The notes beneath the pieces were generated by a model. It had not been told where the DNA came from. It ran no database searches and saw only the letters and a program-made list of their open reading frames with translations. From positions 1 to 9,230 of the forward strand of contig DAOVCM010000023.1 in NCBI GenBank assembly GCA_030670015.1: 9,230 bases of DNA. Direction: 5' to 3'. Made by a program: the position numbers and the translations under genes. This DNA comes from Candidatus Bathyarchaeota archaeon. GTDB lineage: Archaea > Thermoproteota > Bathyarchaeia > TCS64. How positions within the stretch are numbered: the stretch's first letter is position 1; the number at the start of each line of letters is the position of its first letter. Shown here piece after piece: positions 1 to 6,645 of the stretch.

Positions 1-1
1 G

Positions 2-367
2 AGACTTATCCCTAAACACGCCGATGCCGATATTATCGGCACCATGCTGAAGAAAGTCATCGAGGATTGTGAAATGAAGGATGAGGATTTTAAGGGTCAG
101 CTATCAGAGTTGAGAGCCTCTAAGCCCCTCGACATTCCTGAGGACAGCGAGTTCATCAGGCTGCTGGTGGATATTCTGAAGACTAAACCTTTGGGGGCTC
201 CGTATTATACCGAGGCGGTTACATACACGGAGTACGGAATACCTACAGTGGTTTGTGGCCCCGGGGGTACTCAACAGGCTCACACAGCAAACGAGTACGT
301 GACACTGGAGCAGTTGCGTAAGGGCGAGTTTACTACCAAGGAGATAATTAAAAGGACCTGTCTCTGA
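2..367 (+). CDS. M20-family metallopeptidase/deacylase, C-terminal fragment (5' cut by window edge)
   Basis: The frame is open from base 2 to the TGA at 365-367, giving the last 121 residues of a longer protein. M20 enzymes (ArgE/DapE/acetylornithine deacetylase, carboxypeptidase) are cytosolic di-metal hydrolases acting on amide bonds of N-acyl amino acids or peptides, and usually run to about 400 residues. What is visible fits their C-terminal catalytic end. An RLIP segment at the very edge resembles the D-x-R-x-x-P strand of the lid domain. GAPYYTEA and GIPTVVCGPG match the usual Gly-Ile-Pro-Thr-Val and Gly-Pro-Gly signature. AHTANEYV carries the conserved late metal-ligand His (about visible residue 94) followed by the N/D-E-Y pair. 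The ATG at 44 is internal to the open frame and unlikely to be the start. The substrate cannot be told from this part. The neighbouring genes are also amidohydrolases but lie on the other strand. Confidence 0.85.
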   Translation, partial: RLIPKHADADIIGTMLKKVIEDCEMKDEDFKGQLSELRASKPLDIPEDSEFIRLLVDILKTKPLGAPYYTEAVTYTEYGIPTVVCGPGGTQQAHTANEYVTLEQLRKGEFTTKEIIKRTCL

Positions 368-695
368 GAGACTCATTATCTACCTATGTATGATAGCTGA
401 GAGAGAGCGGGCTGAGGGATATCCTGAGCATCATCCTTGTGAGCTACTCCGACAAAGAGCTGGGGGCAGCGTTCAGGAAGGCTTATACTCATAATGAACC
501 ACTCACATAACGTCCACGGCACAATTCTATCCTGTAACGGAACGCTACGAATATTTTACGATGTCATAATTTCTATCGTTGTTTGTTCTCGTTCAAGCCT
601 GTTACTGAAGCTCCTTGTGCTAATCGTTGAGATTAGAACTCGTGTGCTGTAAGTGTTGACTTGTAGAGGGGGAACGAGCCTTCTACTATAGGTTT
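368..695. other. Intergenic region without a convincing gene; possible coding remnant
   Basis: This 328-base stretch lies between the convergent M20 and amidohydrolase genes. I find no tRNA, repeat array or clear poly-T terminator. One short open stretch on +, 397-510 (after an in-frame TAG at 394), reads like protein in its second half (YSDKELGAAFRKAYTHNEPL). It has no ATG; the only start options are CTG at 397 or GTG at 439. I read it as either chance or the tail of a decayed gene. The part from about 511 to 690 is richer in A/T and holds nothing I can name. Confidence 0.5.
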
Positions 696-1934
696 TTACA
701 AGTTGTTCTTGTAAATTTCTCCAGCTTTCATTACCAACTTTGTTTTTCTCTCGTCCTGTAGCGACTTGATGTTGTCTAGAGGGTTTTCTTCGACTGCTAT
801 AAGGTCCGCTAATTTACCTACTTCCAATGTCCCAAGGTCATTTCTACCCATCGCTTTGGCGCCGTTCAGCGTACCGATCTTTATAGCCTCTAATGGACTC
901 AACCCTACTTTTTCGACGTATAATTCAAGTTCTAATGCATTTTTACCGAAGGCTAAAGGAATGCCCATTGTGTCAGTGCCTAATGCCAGGGTCAGTCCTC
1001 CTTCATGGAGGCGTCGTGTGTCGTCGAATACGTTAGCGAACATCTTCCTTACCCTACTCTTTAAGTGGGAGTTCTGTATGGATCTCTCTTCTTGTTGCTT
1101 TATGGCATAGTAGATGGACATTGTTGGTATGACGATAGTTCCATGTTTCAACATTAATTTAATAGATACATCGTCGGCTAAATTACCGTGGGCTATTAGA
1201 TCAACACCAGCTACTACCGAGCGTCGTATCCCTTCAGGGTTGTAGCAGTGGACCATGACCCTGCGGCCCCAGCTATGTGCAATGTGGACCATGACTTTTA
1301 GCTCCTCTAGGGTATACTCGGGGATGTCGGGTGGGTCCCTTAGGCTGCCTCCTCCGCCACTTGTACATATCTTAATGAAGTCGACGCCCTCCCTTAGCTG
1401 CTCGCGAACAGCCCGCATGCACTCGTCTTTACCATCGGCGATCCTTCCATCCATGCCCCAGCCCATGGGACGCCCTTCCTTCACCCACTCAAGAGGCATA
1501 TAATGAGTGTCACCGTGGCCACCGGTCACTGAAATGTATCTGCCTGCGGCCATCACCCTTGGACCGGGGATGATCCCTTCATTTATCGCGTTCCGGATAT
1601 GGAAGCCAACGAGGCCACCTGCATCCATAACAGATGTGAACCCTGCTTCAAGGAGCTGTCTTACTTCCTGCACCGCTGACCTGATGAGACGGTTTTCAAA
1701 ACGTTCACTAAATTTTGACGGCCCCCCTTTTTTCGAGCCCGTGAAGTGTACATGACAGTCGATCAGCCCAGGCATAAGAACTGAGCCAGATGCGTCGATG
1801 ACCTCCGTTTTTGAAGGTATCTTTAAATCATCTATTGACCCTACCTTGGTTATTCTCTCACCTTCAACGAGCACAACCGGTTTTTCCTTCACACCATTTG
1901 CGTCGATAAGAAAGTCACCGATAACTGCCTTCAT
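696..1934 (-). CDS. Metal-dependent amidohydrolase (HutI-like / Sgx9260-type prolidase group)
   Basis: A 412-residue TIM-barrel amidohydrolase of normal length for the COG1228-like group. The metal site is complete: HVH (H61, H63) after the GLIDC strand, the lysine that is normally carboxylated in FIKI (K188), H229 in VMVHC, H249 in IAHG and D321 in the GTD motif. The N-terminal beta-sandwich (about residues 1-55) and the C-terminal segment LGTLEVGKLADLIAVEENP are typical of this superfamily. Family members hydrolyse Xaa-Pro dipeptides, N-acyl amino acids or cyclic amide rings, so the substrate remains open; imidazolonepropionase is not implied. The start is supported by AAAGGAG eight bases before the ATG (GGAG at 1943-1946). 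It lies 48 bases after the creatininase-family gene on the same strand and is probably co-transcribed, although a T-rich tract lies between them. The protein is likely cytosolic, with no signal peptide. Confidence 0.88.
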   Translation of the reverse strand: MKAVIGDFLIDANGVKEKPVVLVEGERITKVGSIDDLKIPSKTEVIDASGSVLMPGLIDCHVHFTGSKKGGPSKFSERFENRLIRSAVQEVRQLLEAGFTSVMDAGGLVGFHIRNAINEGIIPGPRVMAAGRYISVTGGHGDTHYMPLEWVKEGRPMGWGMDGRIADGKDECMRAVREQLREGVDFIKICTSGGGGSLRDPPDIPEYTLEELKVMVHIAHSWGRRVMVHCYNPEGIRRSVVAGVDLIAHGNLADDVSIKLMLKHGTIVIPTMSIYYAIKQQEERSIQNSHLKSRVRKMFANVFDDTRRLHEGGLTLALGTDTMGIPLAFGKNALELELYVEKVGLSPLEAIKIGTLNGAKAMGRNDLGTLEVGKLADLIAVEENPLDNIKSLQDERKTKLVMKAGEIYKNNL

Positions 1935-1955
1935 TTTTCAATCTCCTTTTCGGTT

Positions 1956-1970
1956 GAAAAAAAATAAAAA
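1956..1970 (-). terminator. T-rich tract between the creatininase and amidohydrolase genes
   Basis: Read on the minus strand the tract is T5-A-T8, starting 12 bases after the creatininase stop and ending just before the ribosome binding site of the amidohydrolase gene. Archaeal RNA polymerase terminates on U-rich runs, so this could reduce read-through into the second gene. There is no stem-loop that I can see, and the two genes otherwise look like one operon, so partial termination is only a suggestion. Confidence 0.35.
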
Positions 1971-1982
1971 TTAGAGAAGATT

Positions 1983-2738
1983 TTAATCTTTTTTCGCTTT
2001 GAGATCCTCTATGAAGACAGAGATCTCATCTATGACAGCTTCTACCATGGGCTTACCTTTCTCTTTTGTTGCTATCGTTGGGTCGCCTAGGGAACCTATC
2101 TCTGTTAGCTCATGGAAATCCTTAGCCGTAGCAACTTTTCTTAGATATTTTTTATCGAACTCTGTCCAAGCTTTTGGTGTTTTCCATTTCTCAGCTCTAT
2201 CTAGCAGAACCCGTTGGCCAAGGTAAAGGGCGACGCTTGTCTCCATCTCACATGCGTGGCCTCCGCCTTCCTGTTTGAGGATTTTGACAGACTCAGATCC
2301 AAATCCTCTCTCCCCGGCAAAGACCATCAAGGAATAGACGATTTTCCCCGTCTCTTCACGAAGCTCCCTCAGAGCTTGGGCGATGGCATTCGTGTTTCCA
2401 CCATGGCCGTTCATGATTACTATCTTCTTGAAGCCGTGATGGAGGAGGCTCTTACAGACCTCCTTGTAGACGTTCACAAGTGTTGCAAACCTGAGCGTGA
2501 TACTTCCAGGAAATTTCATGTGATGAACAGAGTTTCCAAAGGGCATCGGAGGTGCGACGAGCACACCCGTTTTCTCTGCTACTCTTCTAGCGATTTCGAA
2601 TGCAGTGAAGGCGTCATTATCCTCAGCTATATGTTTTCCATGCTGCTCTGTGGATCCAGTTGGAAAGAGGATGACGTCGTTCTTTTCTAGGTACTCCTCA
2701 ACCTCGGGCCATGTCATCTTGAACATTCGAGTTTCCAT
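1983..2738 (-). CDS. Creatininase-family metal-dependent amidohydrolase
   Basis: About 251 residues from the ATG at 2738, the usual length for the creatininase/MftE/ArfB family. These cytosolic enzymes use two divalent metals to hydrolyse cyclic or linear amides (creatinine, formamides, peptide tails). Numbering from the TTG at 2750, the core motifs are TGSTEQHGKH (E35, H37), D46 nine residues after H37, NGHGGN (H116), and GGGHACEMETS, whose E168 probably supplies the last metal-ligand Glu in the NGHGGN subgroup. Creatininase itself has NGHxEN, so a true creatinine hydrolase is unlikely. The open frame extends upstream to the TTG at 2750; I prefer the ATG because M-E-T-R begins the normal family N-terminus. 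No Shine-Dalgarno site is visible before either codon, so a leaderless or short-leader mRNA is likely. It is the first gene of the pair with the downstream amidohydrolase. Confidence 0.88.
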   Translation of the reverse strand: METRMFKMTWPEVEEYLEKNDVILFPTGSTEQHGKHIAEDNDAFTAFEIARRVAEKTGVLVAPPMPFGNSVHHMKFPGSITLRFATLVNVYKEVCKSLLHHGFKKIVIMNGHGGNTNAIAQALRELREETGKIVYSLMVFAGERGFGSESVKILKQEGGGHACEMETSVALYLGQRVLLDRAEKWKTPKAWTEFDKKYLRKVATAKDFHELTEIGSLGDPTIATKEKGKPMVEAVIDEISVFIEDLKAKKD

Positions 2739-2772
2739 ACACAAGACCAATTAGGGTATGACCGGAAATTGC

Positions 2773-2780
2773 AATAAAAA
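2773..2780 (-). promoter_or_regulatory. Possible TATA box for the creatininase-family gene
   Basis: On the minus strand the sequence TTTTTATT lies about 35-42 bases before the ATG at 2738. An archaeal start site about 25 bases downstream would fall near 2751, giving a very short leader. This fits the absence of a Shine-Dalgarno site. It rests on spacing and A/T content only. Confidence 0.3.
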
Positions 2781-2880
2781 GGATATGTTGATCTTGTATA
2801 ATTTCTAATATCTCTACGATTAAACCAGCTGTACATATAGGGCTTGTATTCTCTGACCTAGCATAGACACTAATTTTTTT

Positions 2881-2888
2881 AAAAAAAA
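2881..2888 (-). terminator. Poly-T terminator of the four-gene membrane operon
   Basis: Read on the minus strand, the stop codon TAA (2898-2900) is followed by AT, seven C (2889-2895) and eight T (2881-2888). A T8 run directly after the last gene of an operon is a typical archaeal intrinsic terminator. On the + strand the whole block is T7-A8-G7. Confidence 0.65.
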
Positions 2889-2897
2889 GGGGGGGAT

Positions 2898-3608
2898 TTA
2901 CCCTGCTGAGAGCTTCTCTCCGAGACCCGTCTTATCGAATATTATTGCCGCAATTAAGCATATGATCGCCGCTACCACCGTGTAGGGCTGCTTCCACGCC
3001 GGGGTTGTGATGTTCTCCATGTATCCTACGAAGAGCCCTAGCCTTCCCATGAATGTCTGAGCGAAGATTGCGCCGAAGCCTAGGTACATTAAGTACTCGC
3101 CTATCTTGGAGCTGTATAGCAGCGGTCCAGTTATTTCCATCGTATAGAGGAAGAAGGACAGTATCGTGATCACTGAGACTGCGATTGTAAATCTGTATAG
3201 GAATTCCATGGGTACTCCCGTCCAGAGCTTCACTATCGTCGCGTTGATCTGCCTGAGGAAATTTGTGAATATGATCGTTCTGAGGGACAGAGCTAGCTGT
3301 ACGCCAACGCTGAAGGCTATCGGCAACCTCGATACGTAATTGTATTTGGGGTAGACCCTGAAGAGCATCATAACTCCGAGAATTAACGATGCGATCAGAA
3401 TCAGATCACCGGCTTGTATGTTGACGATCGCTGTGTTCCAGATGTACCAGAGTCCTATGACCACGCTTACTCCAGTTCCAGCGGCTAAGTAGGAATACTC
3501 CGCCCAAGACCTTATGGGATTGGGCTTTCCATAAAGGGTCGTGTACATGCAGAAGGAGATGAAGATCCCGACTACCGTCGCAGTGAATTCGAACATTTCT
3601 ACAGCCAA
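2898..3608 (-). CDS. Polytopic membrane protein, about 7 helices; last gene of membrane operon
   Basis: A 236-residue integral membrane protein. Hydrophobic segments lie near residues 8-25, 37-56, 67-84, 95-113, 139-156, 170-190 and 208-224. Between helices are polar spots such as RVYPKYNYVSRLP and SSKIGEYLMYLGFGAIFAQ, the latter a Gly-rich helix followed by MGRL. There is no catalytic motif or known transporter signature, and I cannot name a characterised family. The likely start is the TTG at 3608: GGAGG (3617-3621) sits eight bases upstream and overlaps the TAG stop of the preceding gene, whereas the ATG at 3596 would be 20 bases away. It follows the 288-residue protein by 12 bases, which implies translational coupling and a common complex. 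The C7-T8 terminator follows its stop. By context, a membrane subunit of the DUF6754-linked system. Confidence 0.8.
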   Translation of the reverse strand: MAVEMFEFTATVVGIFISFCMYTTLYGKPNPIRSWAEYSYLAAGTGVSVVIGLWYIWNTAIVNIQAGDLILIASLILGVMMLFRVYPKYNYVSRLPIAFSVGVQLALSLRTIIFTNFLRQINATIVKLWTGVPMEFLYRFTIAVSVITILSFFLYTMEITGPLLYSSKIGEYLMYLGFGAIFAQTFMGRLGLFVGYMENITTPAWKQPYTVVAAIICLIAAIIFDKTGLGEKLSAG

Positions 3609-3616
3609 TATTTCAT

Positions 3617-3621
3617 CCTCC
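3617..3621 (-). promoter_or_regulatory. Ribosome binding site that decides a TTG start
   Basis: GGAGG on the minus strand, overlapping the TAG stop (3621-3623) of the upstream gene and eight bases before the TTG at 3608. It favours TTG over the in-frame ATG at 3596. An ATG at 3616 lies out of frame and meets a stop after a few codons. Confidence 0.7.
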
Positions 3622-4487
3622 TACTGAATCCCTGTCCTGTCTCTGTGCGCTGCACGCCTTGACCAACCGTAGTGACCTATGTTACCTATGATTATGAATA
3701 CTATCAACATGTAGTGACCGAAGGTGAAGGCATCCATTGACTTCAGCCCAGGCCCAGGCTGGCCAATAAGGTACTCTAACTCTGCTCCACCCCTTGTGCT
3801 GGATAATAGGGATGTTATCAGACCTGCGTCCAAGTTTGCAAGATGGCCTGGTACGGATACGCCGATGGAATTCACGGCCATAGGCGTTCCATATGTCAGT
3901 ACCATATGTCTAATCTGAAAGGTTGTTGCTAGCCCTGTTGTGTAGTCGTTGATCAACGCAAAGTCTCCAGCATCCTCGATCTCGTCCAGGAAGGTACCCG
4001 CGATAGGCTGGCCCTTCCAGTCAACTCTAACAACGCCGTGGAAATCTTGTGCTAGCGCCGCGACGGCCGCCTCGTTCGGTATCACGTATCCTATGATGAT
4101 GTAGTCTTCAAACTCTTTGTAGTCGTATTGATCCATATACGATTTGAGTTCCTTGAACACGACCGGGGGTAGTGCTACCCCTTCGAAGTGTCCAAAGGCG
4201 ATGCAGAGCTTCACACCCTTCTCTATGAAAATCTTGTGCGTAGCCAGGACGCCAGGTTTTAGCTCCATGTAGCCACTGAATTCCATGTTCCAACTGTCGA
4301 AGACAATGTCCCCTTCCGTCAGACTATTAATGTTGTCATAATAGTCCTTTGTTAAACCACTGACAGATATCGGCATACCGAGAGGTCTTATTAATGGACC
4401 TATTACTACGATGAACAGGAAGACATATATCCATCTTTTGTCGTACGTTGCCATCCACTTGAACAGGTCAAATCCTTCTTCAGACAT
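3621..4487 (-). CDS. Membrane-anchored protein with a soluble central domain (helix - domain - helix)
   Basis: A 288-residue protein with one N-terminal helix (about 18-36), a soluble alpha/beta-like region (about 40-250) and one C-terminal helix (about 256-273) followed by a basic tail. The central region contains KPGVLATHKIFIEKGVKLC, a GYVIPNEAAVAALAQDF segment, a Gly/Ser-rich stretch near 205-235 and TRGGAELEYLIGQPGPG just before the last helix. No catalytic motif is recognisable. The layout parallels the DUF6754 protein two genes upstream, and the two may be distantly related. The ATG at 4487 is preceded by GGAGAGGAG and starts one base after the TAA of the previous gene, so expression is tightly coupled. 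The side of the membrane the domain faces cannot be settled by eye; two helices place both ends on the same side. Function unknown; inferred to be part of a membrane complex with its operon partners. Confidence 0.8.
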   Translation of the reverse strand: MSEEGFDLFKWMATYDKRWIYVFLFIVVIGPLIRPLGMPISVSGLTKDYYDNINSLTEGDIVFDSWNMEFSGYMELKPGVLATHKIFIEKGVKLCIAFGHFEGVALPPVVFKELKSYMDQYDYKEFEDYIIIGYVIPNEAAVAALAQDFHGVVRVDWKGQPIAGTFLDEIEDAGDFALINDYTTGLATTFQIRHMVLTYGTPMAVNSIGVSVPGHLANLDAGLITSLLSSTRGGAELEYLIGQPGPGLKSMDAFTFGHYMLIVFIIIGNIGHYGWSRRAAHRDRTGIQ

Positions 4488-4488
4488 C

Positions 4489-5127
4489 TTACTCCTCTCC
4501 GAAGCCTAGGAAGGCTACTTCCTTGCCTGTTAACATCCGTACGCCCAGTACTATGGCTCCTATGCAGACGCTTATTGAGAACATCCTAGCGACTGACATG
4601 CCGAATGTGTTGGTTAAATAGGTTGCCGCAGGCTCGATGCCGGGGAAAACGGAGCCAGTTAAGGGTGCCTGGTAAAGCAGAACTATTAAGCCCGCTATGA
4701 GTAGTAAGGCTGCTTGTGGGCTCCGCGCCCTGAAGGCCCTAGCCCCCGCCGATGCCATGTAGAACGCTAGTATTCCGTAGATCACAGAGCTTAGGGGGGT
4801 GACCACCGCTTTTAGAAGCCAATCGTATCCTCCTGTGTGCTGACCGAATACGATTCCGTTGAATATCATGAAGATCATCAGTAAGACTAGGTAGATATGA
4901 TAGATCCACCCCTTCCTCCTCTCCATGATGAAACGTCCGCTTCGCTTATACTGGGAATAGACAGCGATGCCTATTGTGAAGGCGTTGGTTACTGCGGCGA
5001 TGGTCATGAGTTTGGTCGAAAACCAATCTAGACCGGGGATGTTTATGAAGTAAGGAATGAATACAAGTAAGAAGGAGATTACAAGTATCGTGAGCTGAGT
5101 GCTCCGACTTTTGAAAAATGCTGACAT
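4489..5127 (-). CDS. Polytopic membrane protein, about 6 helices; second gene of membrane operon
   Basis: A 212-residue integral membrane protein with hydrophobic segments near 10-29, 38-57, 75-94, 105-127, 138-153 and 183-199. Cytosolic-type basic loops follow helix 2 (YKRSGRFIMERRKG) and helix 4 (RAFRARSPQAA). A conserved-looking Gly-Gln-His-Thr-Gly-Gly turn follows helix 3, and the C-terminus is short and acidic (GFGEE). No transporter, enzyme or sensor motif is visible, and I do not recognise a characterised family. The ATG at 5127 has GAGGTGA a few bases upstream, overlapping the TGA stop of the DUF6754-type gene; spacing to that gene is 11 bases and to the next only one. This supports a single transcript and a fixed stoichiometry. 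It is most likely a transmembrane subunit of the same system. Confidence 0.8.
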   Translation of the reverse strand: MSAFFKSRSTQLTILVISFLLVFIPYFINIPGLDWFSTKLMTIAAVTNAFTIGIAVYSQYKRSGRFIMERRKGWIYHIYLVLLMIFMIFNGIVFGQHTGGYDWLLKAVVTPLSSVIYGILAFYMASAGARAFRARSPQAALLLIAGLIVLLYQAPLTGSVFPGIEPAATYLTNTFGMSVARMFSISVCIGAIVLGVRMLTGKEVAFLGFGEE

Positions 5128-5138
5128 TCACACTCACC

Positions 5139-5942
5139 TCACGACGAAATAAGCCTGTTAATGATCTCGCTACCGGCGTTGATCGCTATTAGGCCCAAGA
5201 TCATCATGCCTACTGCTATGAACTTATAGATGTCCTGAACGCGTATGCTCGCCAGCTGTGATGGGTTCTTTGAAAGATAAGCCCCAGCAGCTGGCTGCTC
5301 CTCCCCCAACATGATGTAGTCAGAGGCACAGGCTAGCGCAGCCATGCTAGACGTATAGCATCCAGCGGTTATCGTTATTGCCCCAACCGCGTTCGACATT
5401 TCAGCTATATTCATTGCCTCGGACCAGTGGGATCCAGTCATGATCGTCGTACCAGGCTTGTCCCTTACAAGCATACCGATATATGCGGGTGTGTATGCAT
5501 ACTGTTCGCCGCTGAGAAAGGGCATATCCTCTTCGTTGAACATCTCTGCCTTCCCAGCTGTCGTGTACGCGTTCCTGACAAGGTCTACAGCAGCTTCTCT
5601 TACTATGTAGGAATCATGGCTACCACCTGTGGGTACGATAAGCCTAGTGTCGGTTTCAGCACATAACTTAGCCACGTAGCCGAGTATACTCAGACCTGCT
5701 ATCGTCCAATAGCTGAAACCGCCTAATCCGTATGAGCAGATTACAGGCTTTCCCATCTCAGTTGACCTGCCCACAGCATCCTCGATGGCATCTAGAGCGG
5801 GTACCCTTCGAACATATTGTAGCTTCTTTTGACTCATGTAGTAGATCGTAAGTACGAATATCAGTATAATCAATAGAAAACCAACTGTTCTTCCAGCGAA
5901 GAGTCCAGGTATTTCGAACAAAGGTTCTACCATTGTTACCAC
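5139..5942 (-). CDS. DUF6754-type membrane-anchored protein; first gene of membrane operon
   Basis: A 267-residue protein with an N-terminal helix (about 18-36), a basic segment (QKKLQYVRRVP), a soluble domain (about 45-235) and a C-terminal helix (about 240-257). The domain has features I associate with DUF6754: an ALDAIEDAVGRSTEMGKPV start, the YGLGG turn, VPTGGSHDSYIVREAAVD, MTGSHWSEAMNIAE and a small-residue-rich stretch from GAITITAGCYTSSMAALAC. The assignment is by pattern memory and could not be searched. The function of the family is unknown to me. Positive charges after helix 1 suggest that the domain is cytosolic. The start may be GTG at 5942 or ATG at 5933; neither has a strong Shine-Dalgarno site. 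It leads the four-gene operon, and a TATA-like box lies about 35-50 bases upstream. Confidence 0.8.
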   Translation of the reverse strand: MVTMVEPLFEIPGLFAGRTVGFLLIILIFVLTIYYMSQKKLQYVRRVPALDAIEDAVGRSTEMGKPVICSYGLGGFSYWTIAGLSILGYVAKLCAETDTRLIVPTGGSHDSYIVREAAVDLVRNAYTTAGKAEMFNEEDMPFLSGEQYAYTPAYIGMLVRDKPGTTIMTGSHWSEAMNIAEMSNAVGAITITAGCYTSSMAALACASDYIMLGEEQPAAGAYLSKNPSQLASIRVQDIYKFIAVGMMILGLIAINAGSEIINRLISS

Positions 5943-6244
5943 TTCTATTTTTTCCGTGTTATTGATACCTTCAATTCTTATAAGAGATTAACGGTTCCAC
6001 TTTTTTTTAAACAGAAGACAATATACATATGTTCAGTATCGCGCGCGCGGTTGGTTGATTCCAGTTAATTATGTTCTCTTCGAGTATTTTGATCTCTGGA
6101 AATTCGGTTTTCACGATGCATTACCACGCCAATCCGTTCTGAAATTAGGCTTAAAATATCATAATACAGTCAGATTCATCTTCGAGGGTGAAGAGGAAAA
6201 GGAGTTAAAGTCCCCTAACCCTGATGAAGTTGCCTTTTATCAGA
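5943..6244. other. 302-base gap: operon promoter plus an open but unassigned stretch
   Basis: This region separates the two small minus-strand genes from the membrane operon. It holds the TATA-like box at 5977-5984, a T8 run on + (6001-6008) and an alternating CGCGCGCGCG block at 6040-6049 inside A/T-rich DNA. On + the frame is open from 5992 to the TAG at 6268-6270, overlapping the end of the 107-residue gene by 26 bases. The translated part from the TTG at 6055 (71 codons) has a protein-like composition (for example FDLWKFGFHDALPRQ and KYHNTVRFIFEGEEEKELK). It lacks an ATG and a ribosome binding site. It may be a decayed gene fragment; I do not call it as a gene. Confidence 0.4.
5977..5984 (-). 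promoter_or_regulatory. TATA-like box of the membrane operon
   Basis: CTTATAAG on the minus strand, 35-42 bases before the GTG at 5942 and 44-51 before the ATG at 5933. Transcription starting about 25 bases downstream would begin near 5955 and leave a leader of roughly 12-20 bases. The motif is the best TATA match in the upstream region, but it is palindromic, so direction comes only from the gene position. Confidence 0.45.
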
Positions 6245-6568
6245 TTACTCTTCTTCATTTTCTCCGGTAGATTCATCTTTTCTCTTCCTAAATATTTCTT
6301 TTACGATGCTTTTACCGATTCTTTGTTTCATTTTATAGGAGATGTATGCCACTACAACAACAGTCAGGTTTAAAAGAACAAGGTGCAGTAGGTCACATTT
6401 TTTCAGAAATCCTACGAAATATGCTAGATCTGTCATTATCATAGCAATCATCGTTATATCAAAAAGGGTGAGGAGAACCCTCTGATTCGTTGTTAACCTC
6501 GACCTGATCATCTTTTGAAGTTCTTTCTTTCTTGGATTTTGTCCCTCATCTGACACCGAATCTTCCAT
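6245..6568 (-). CDS. Small two-helix membrane protein, function unknown
   Basis: A 107-residue protein with an acidic and basic N-terminal tail (about 1-30), two hydrophobic helices (about 31-52 and 60-78) joined by a short FLKKCDL loop, and a strongly basic then acidic tail (KQRIGKSIVKEIFRKRKDE, ending in four Glu and one Asn). The Lys/Arg clusters on both ends place the N- and C-termini in the cytosol, making a helical hairpin. The ATG at 6568 is preceded by GGTGGAG, a good ribosome binding site. I recognise no family. It lies 77 bases after the 131-residue gene on the same strand, so they may be co-transcribed, and it precedes the membrane operon by 302 bases. Base composition is more A/T-rich than the membrane operon, which would fit a lineage-specific or recently gained gene. 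Confidence 0.6.
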   Translation of the reverse strand: MEDSVSDEGQNPRKKELQKMIRSRLTTNQRVLLTLFDITMIAMIMTDLAYFVGFLKKCDLLHLVLLNLTVVVVAYISYKMKQRIGKSIVKEIFRKRKDESTGENEEE

Positions 6569-6645
6569 TTCTCCACCACTTTCTTAGATGAAGCATAAGA
6601 GTAAGATTTTTGTTACTCATTAAATACGGTTTATACTTGTTGGAA

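Noticed and set aside
696..1934. Imidazolonepropionase (HutI) of histidine breakdown
   Set aside because: Only superfamily features match and no other hut gene is present.
2214..2690. 158-codon + frame opposite the creatininase-family gene
   Set aside because: It lies wholly antisense to a gene with complete family motifs and its product has no recognisable pattern.
1983..2738. True creatininase
   Set aside because: The NGHGGN motif and GHACEMETS Glu place it in the broader family; creatininase has NGHxEN.
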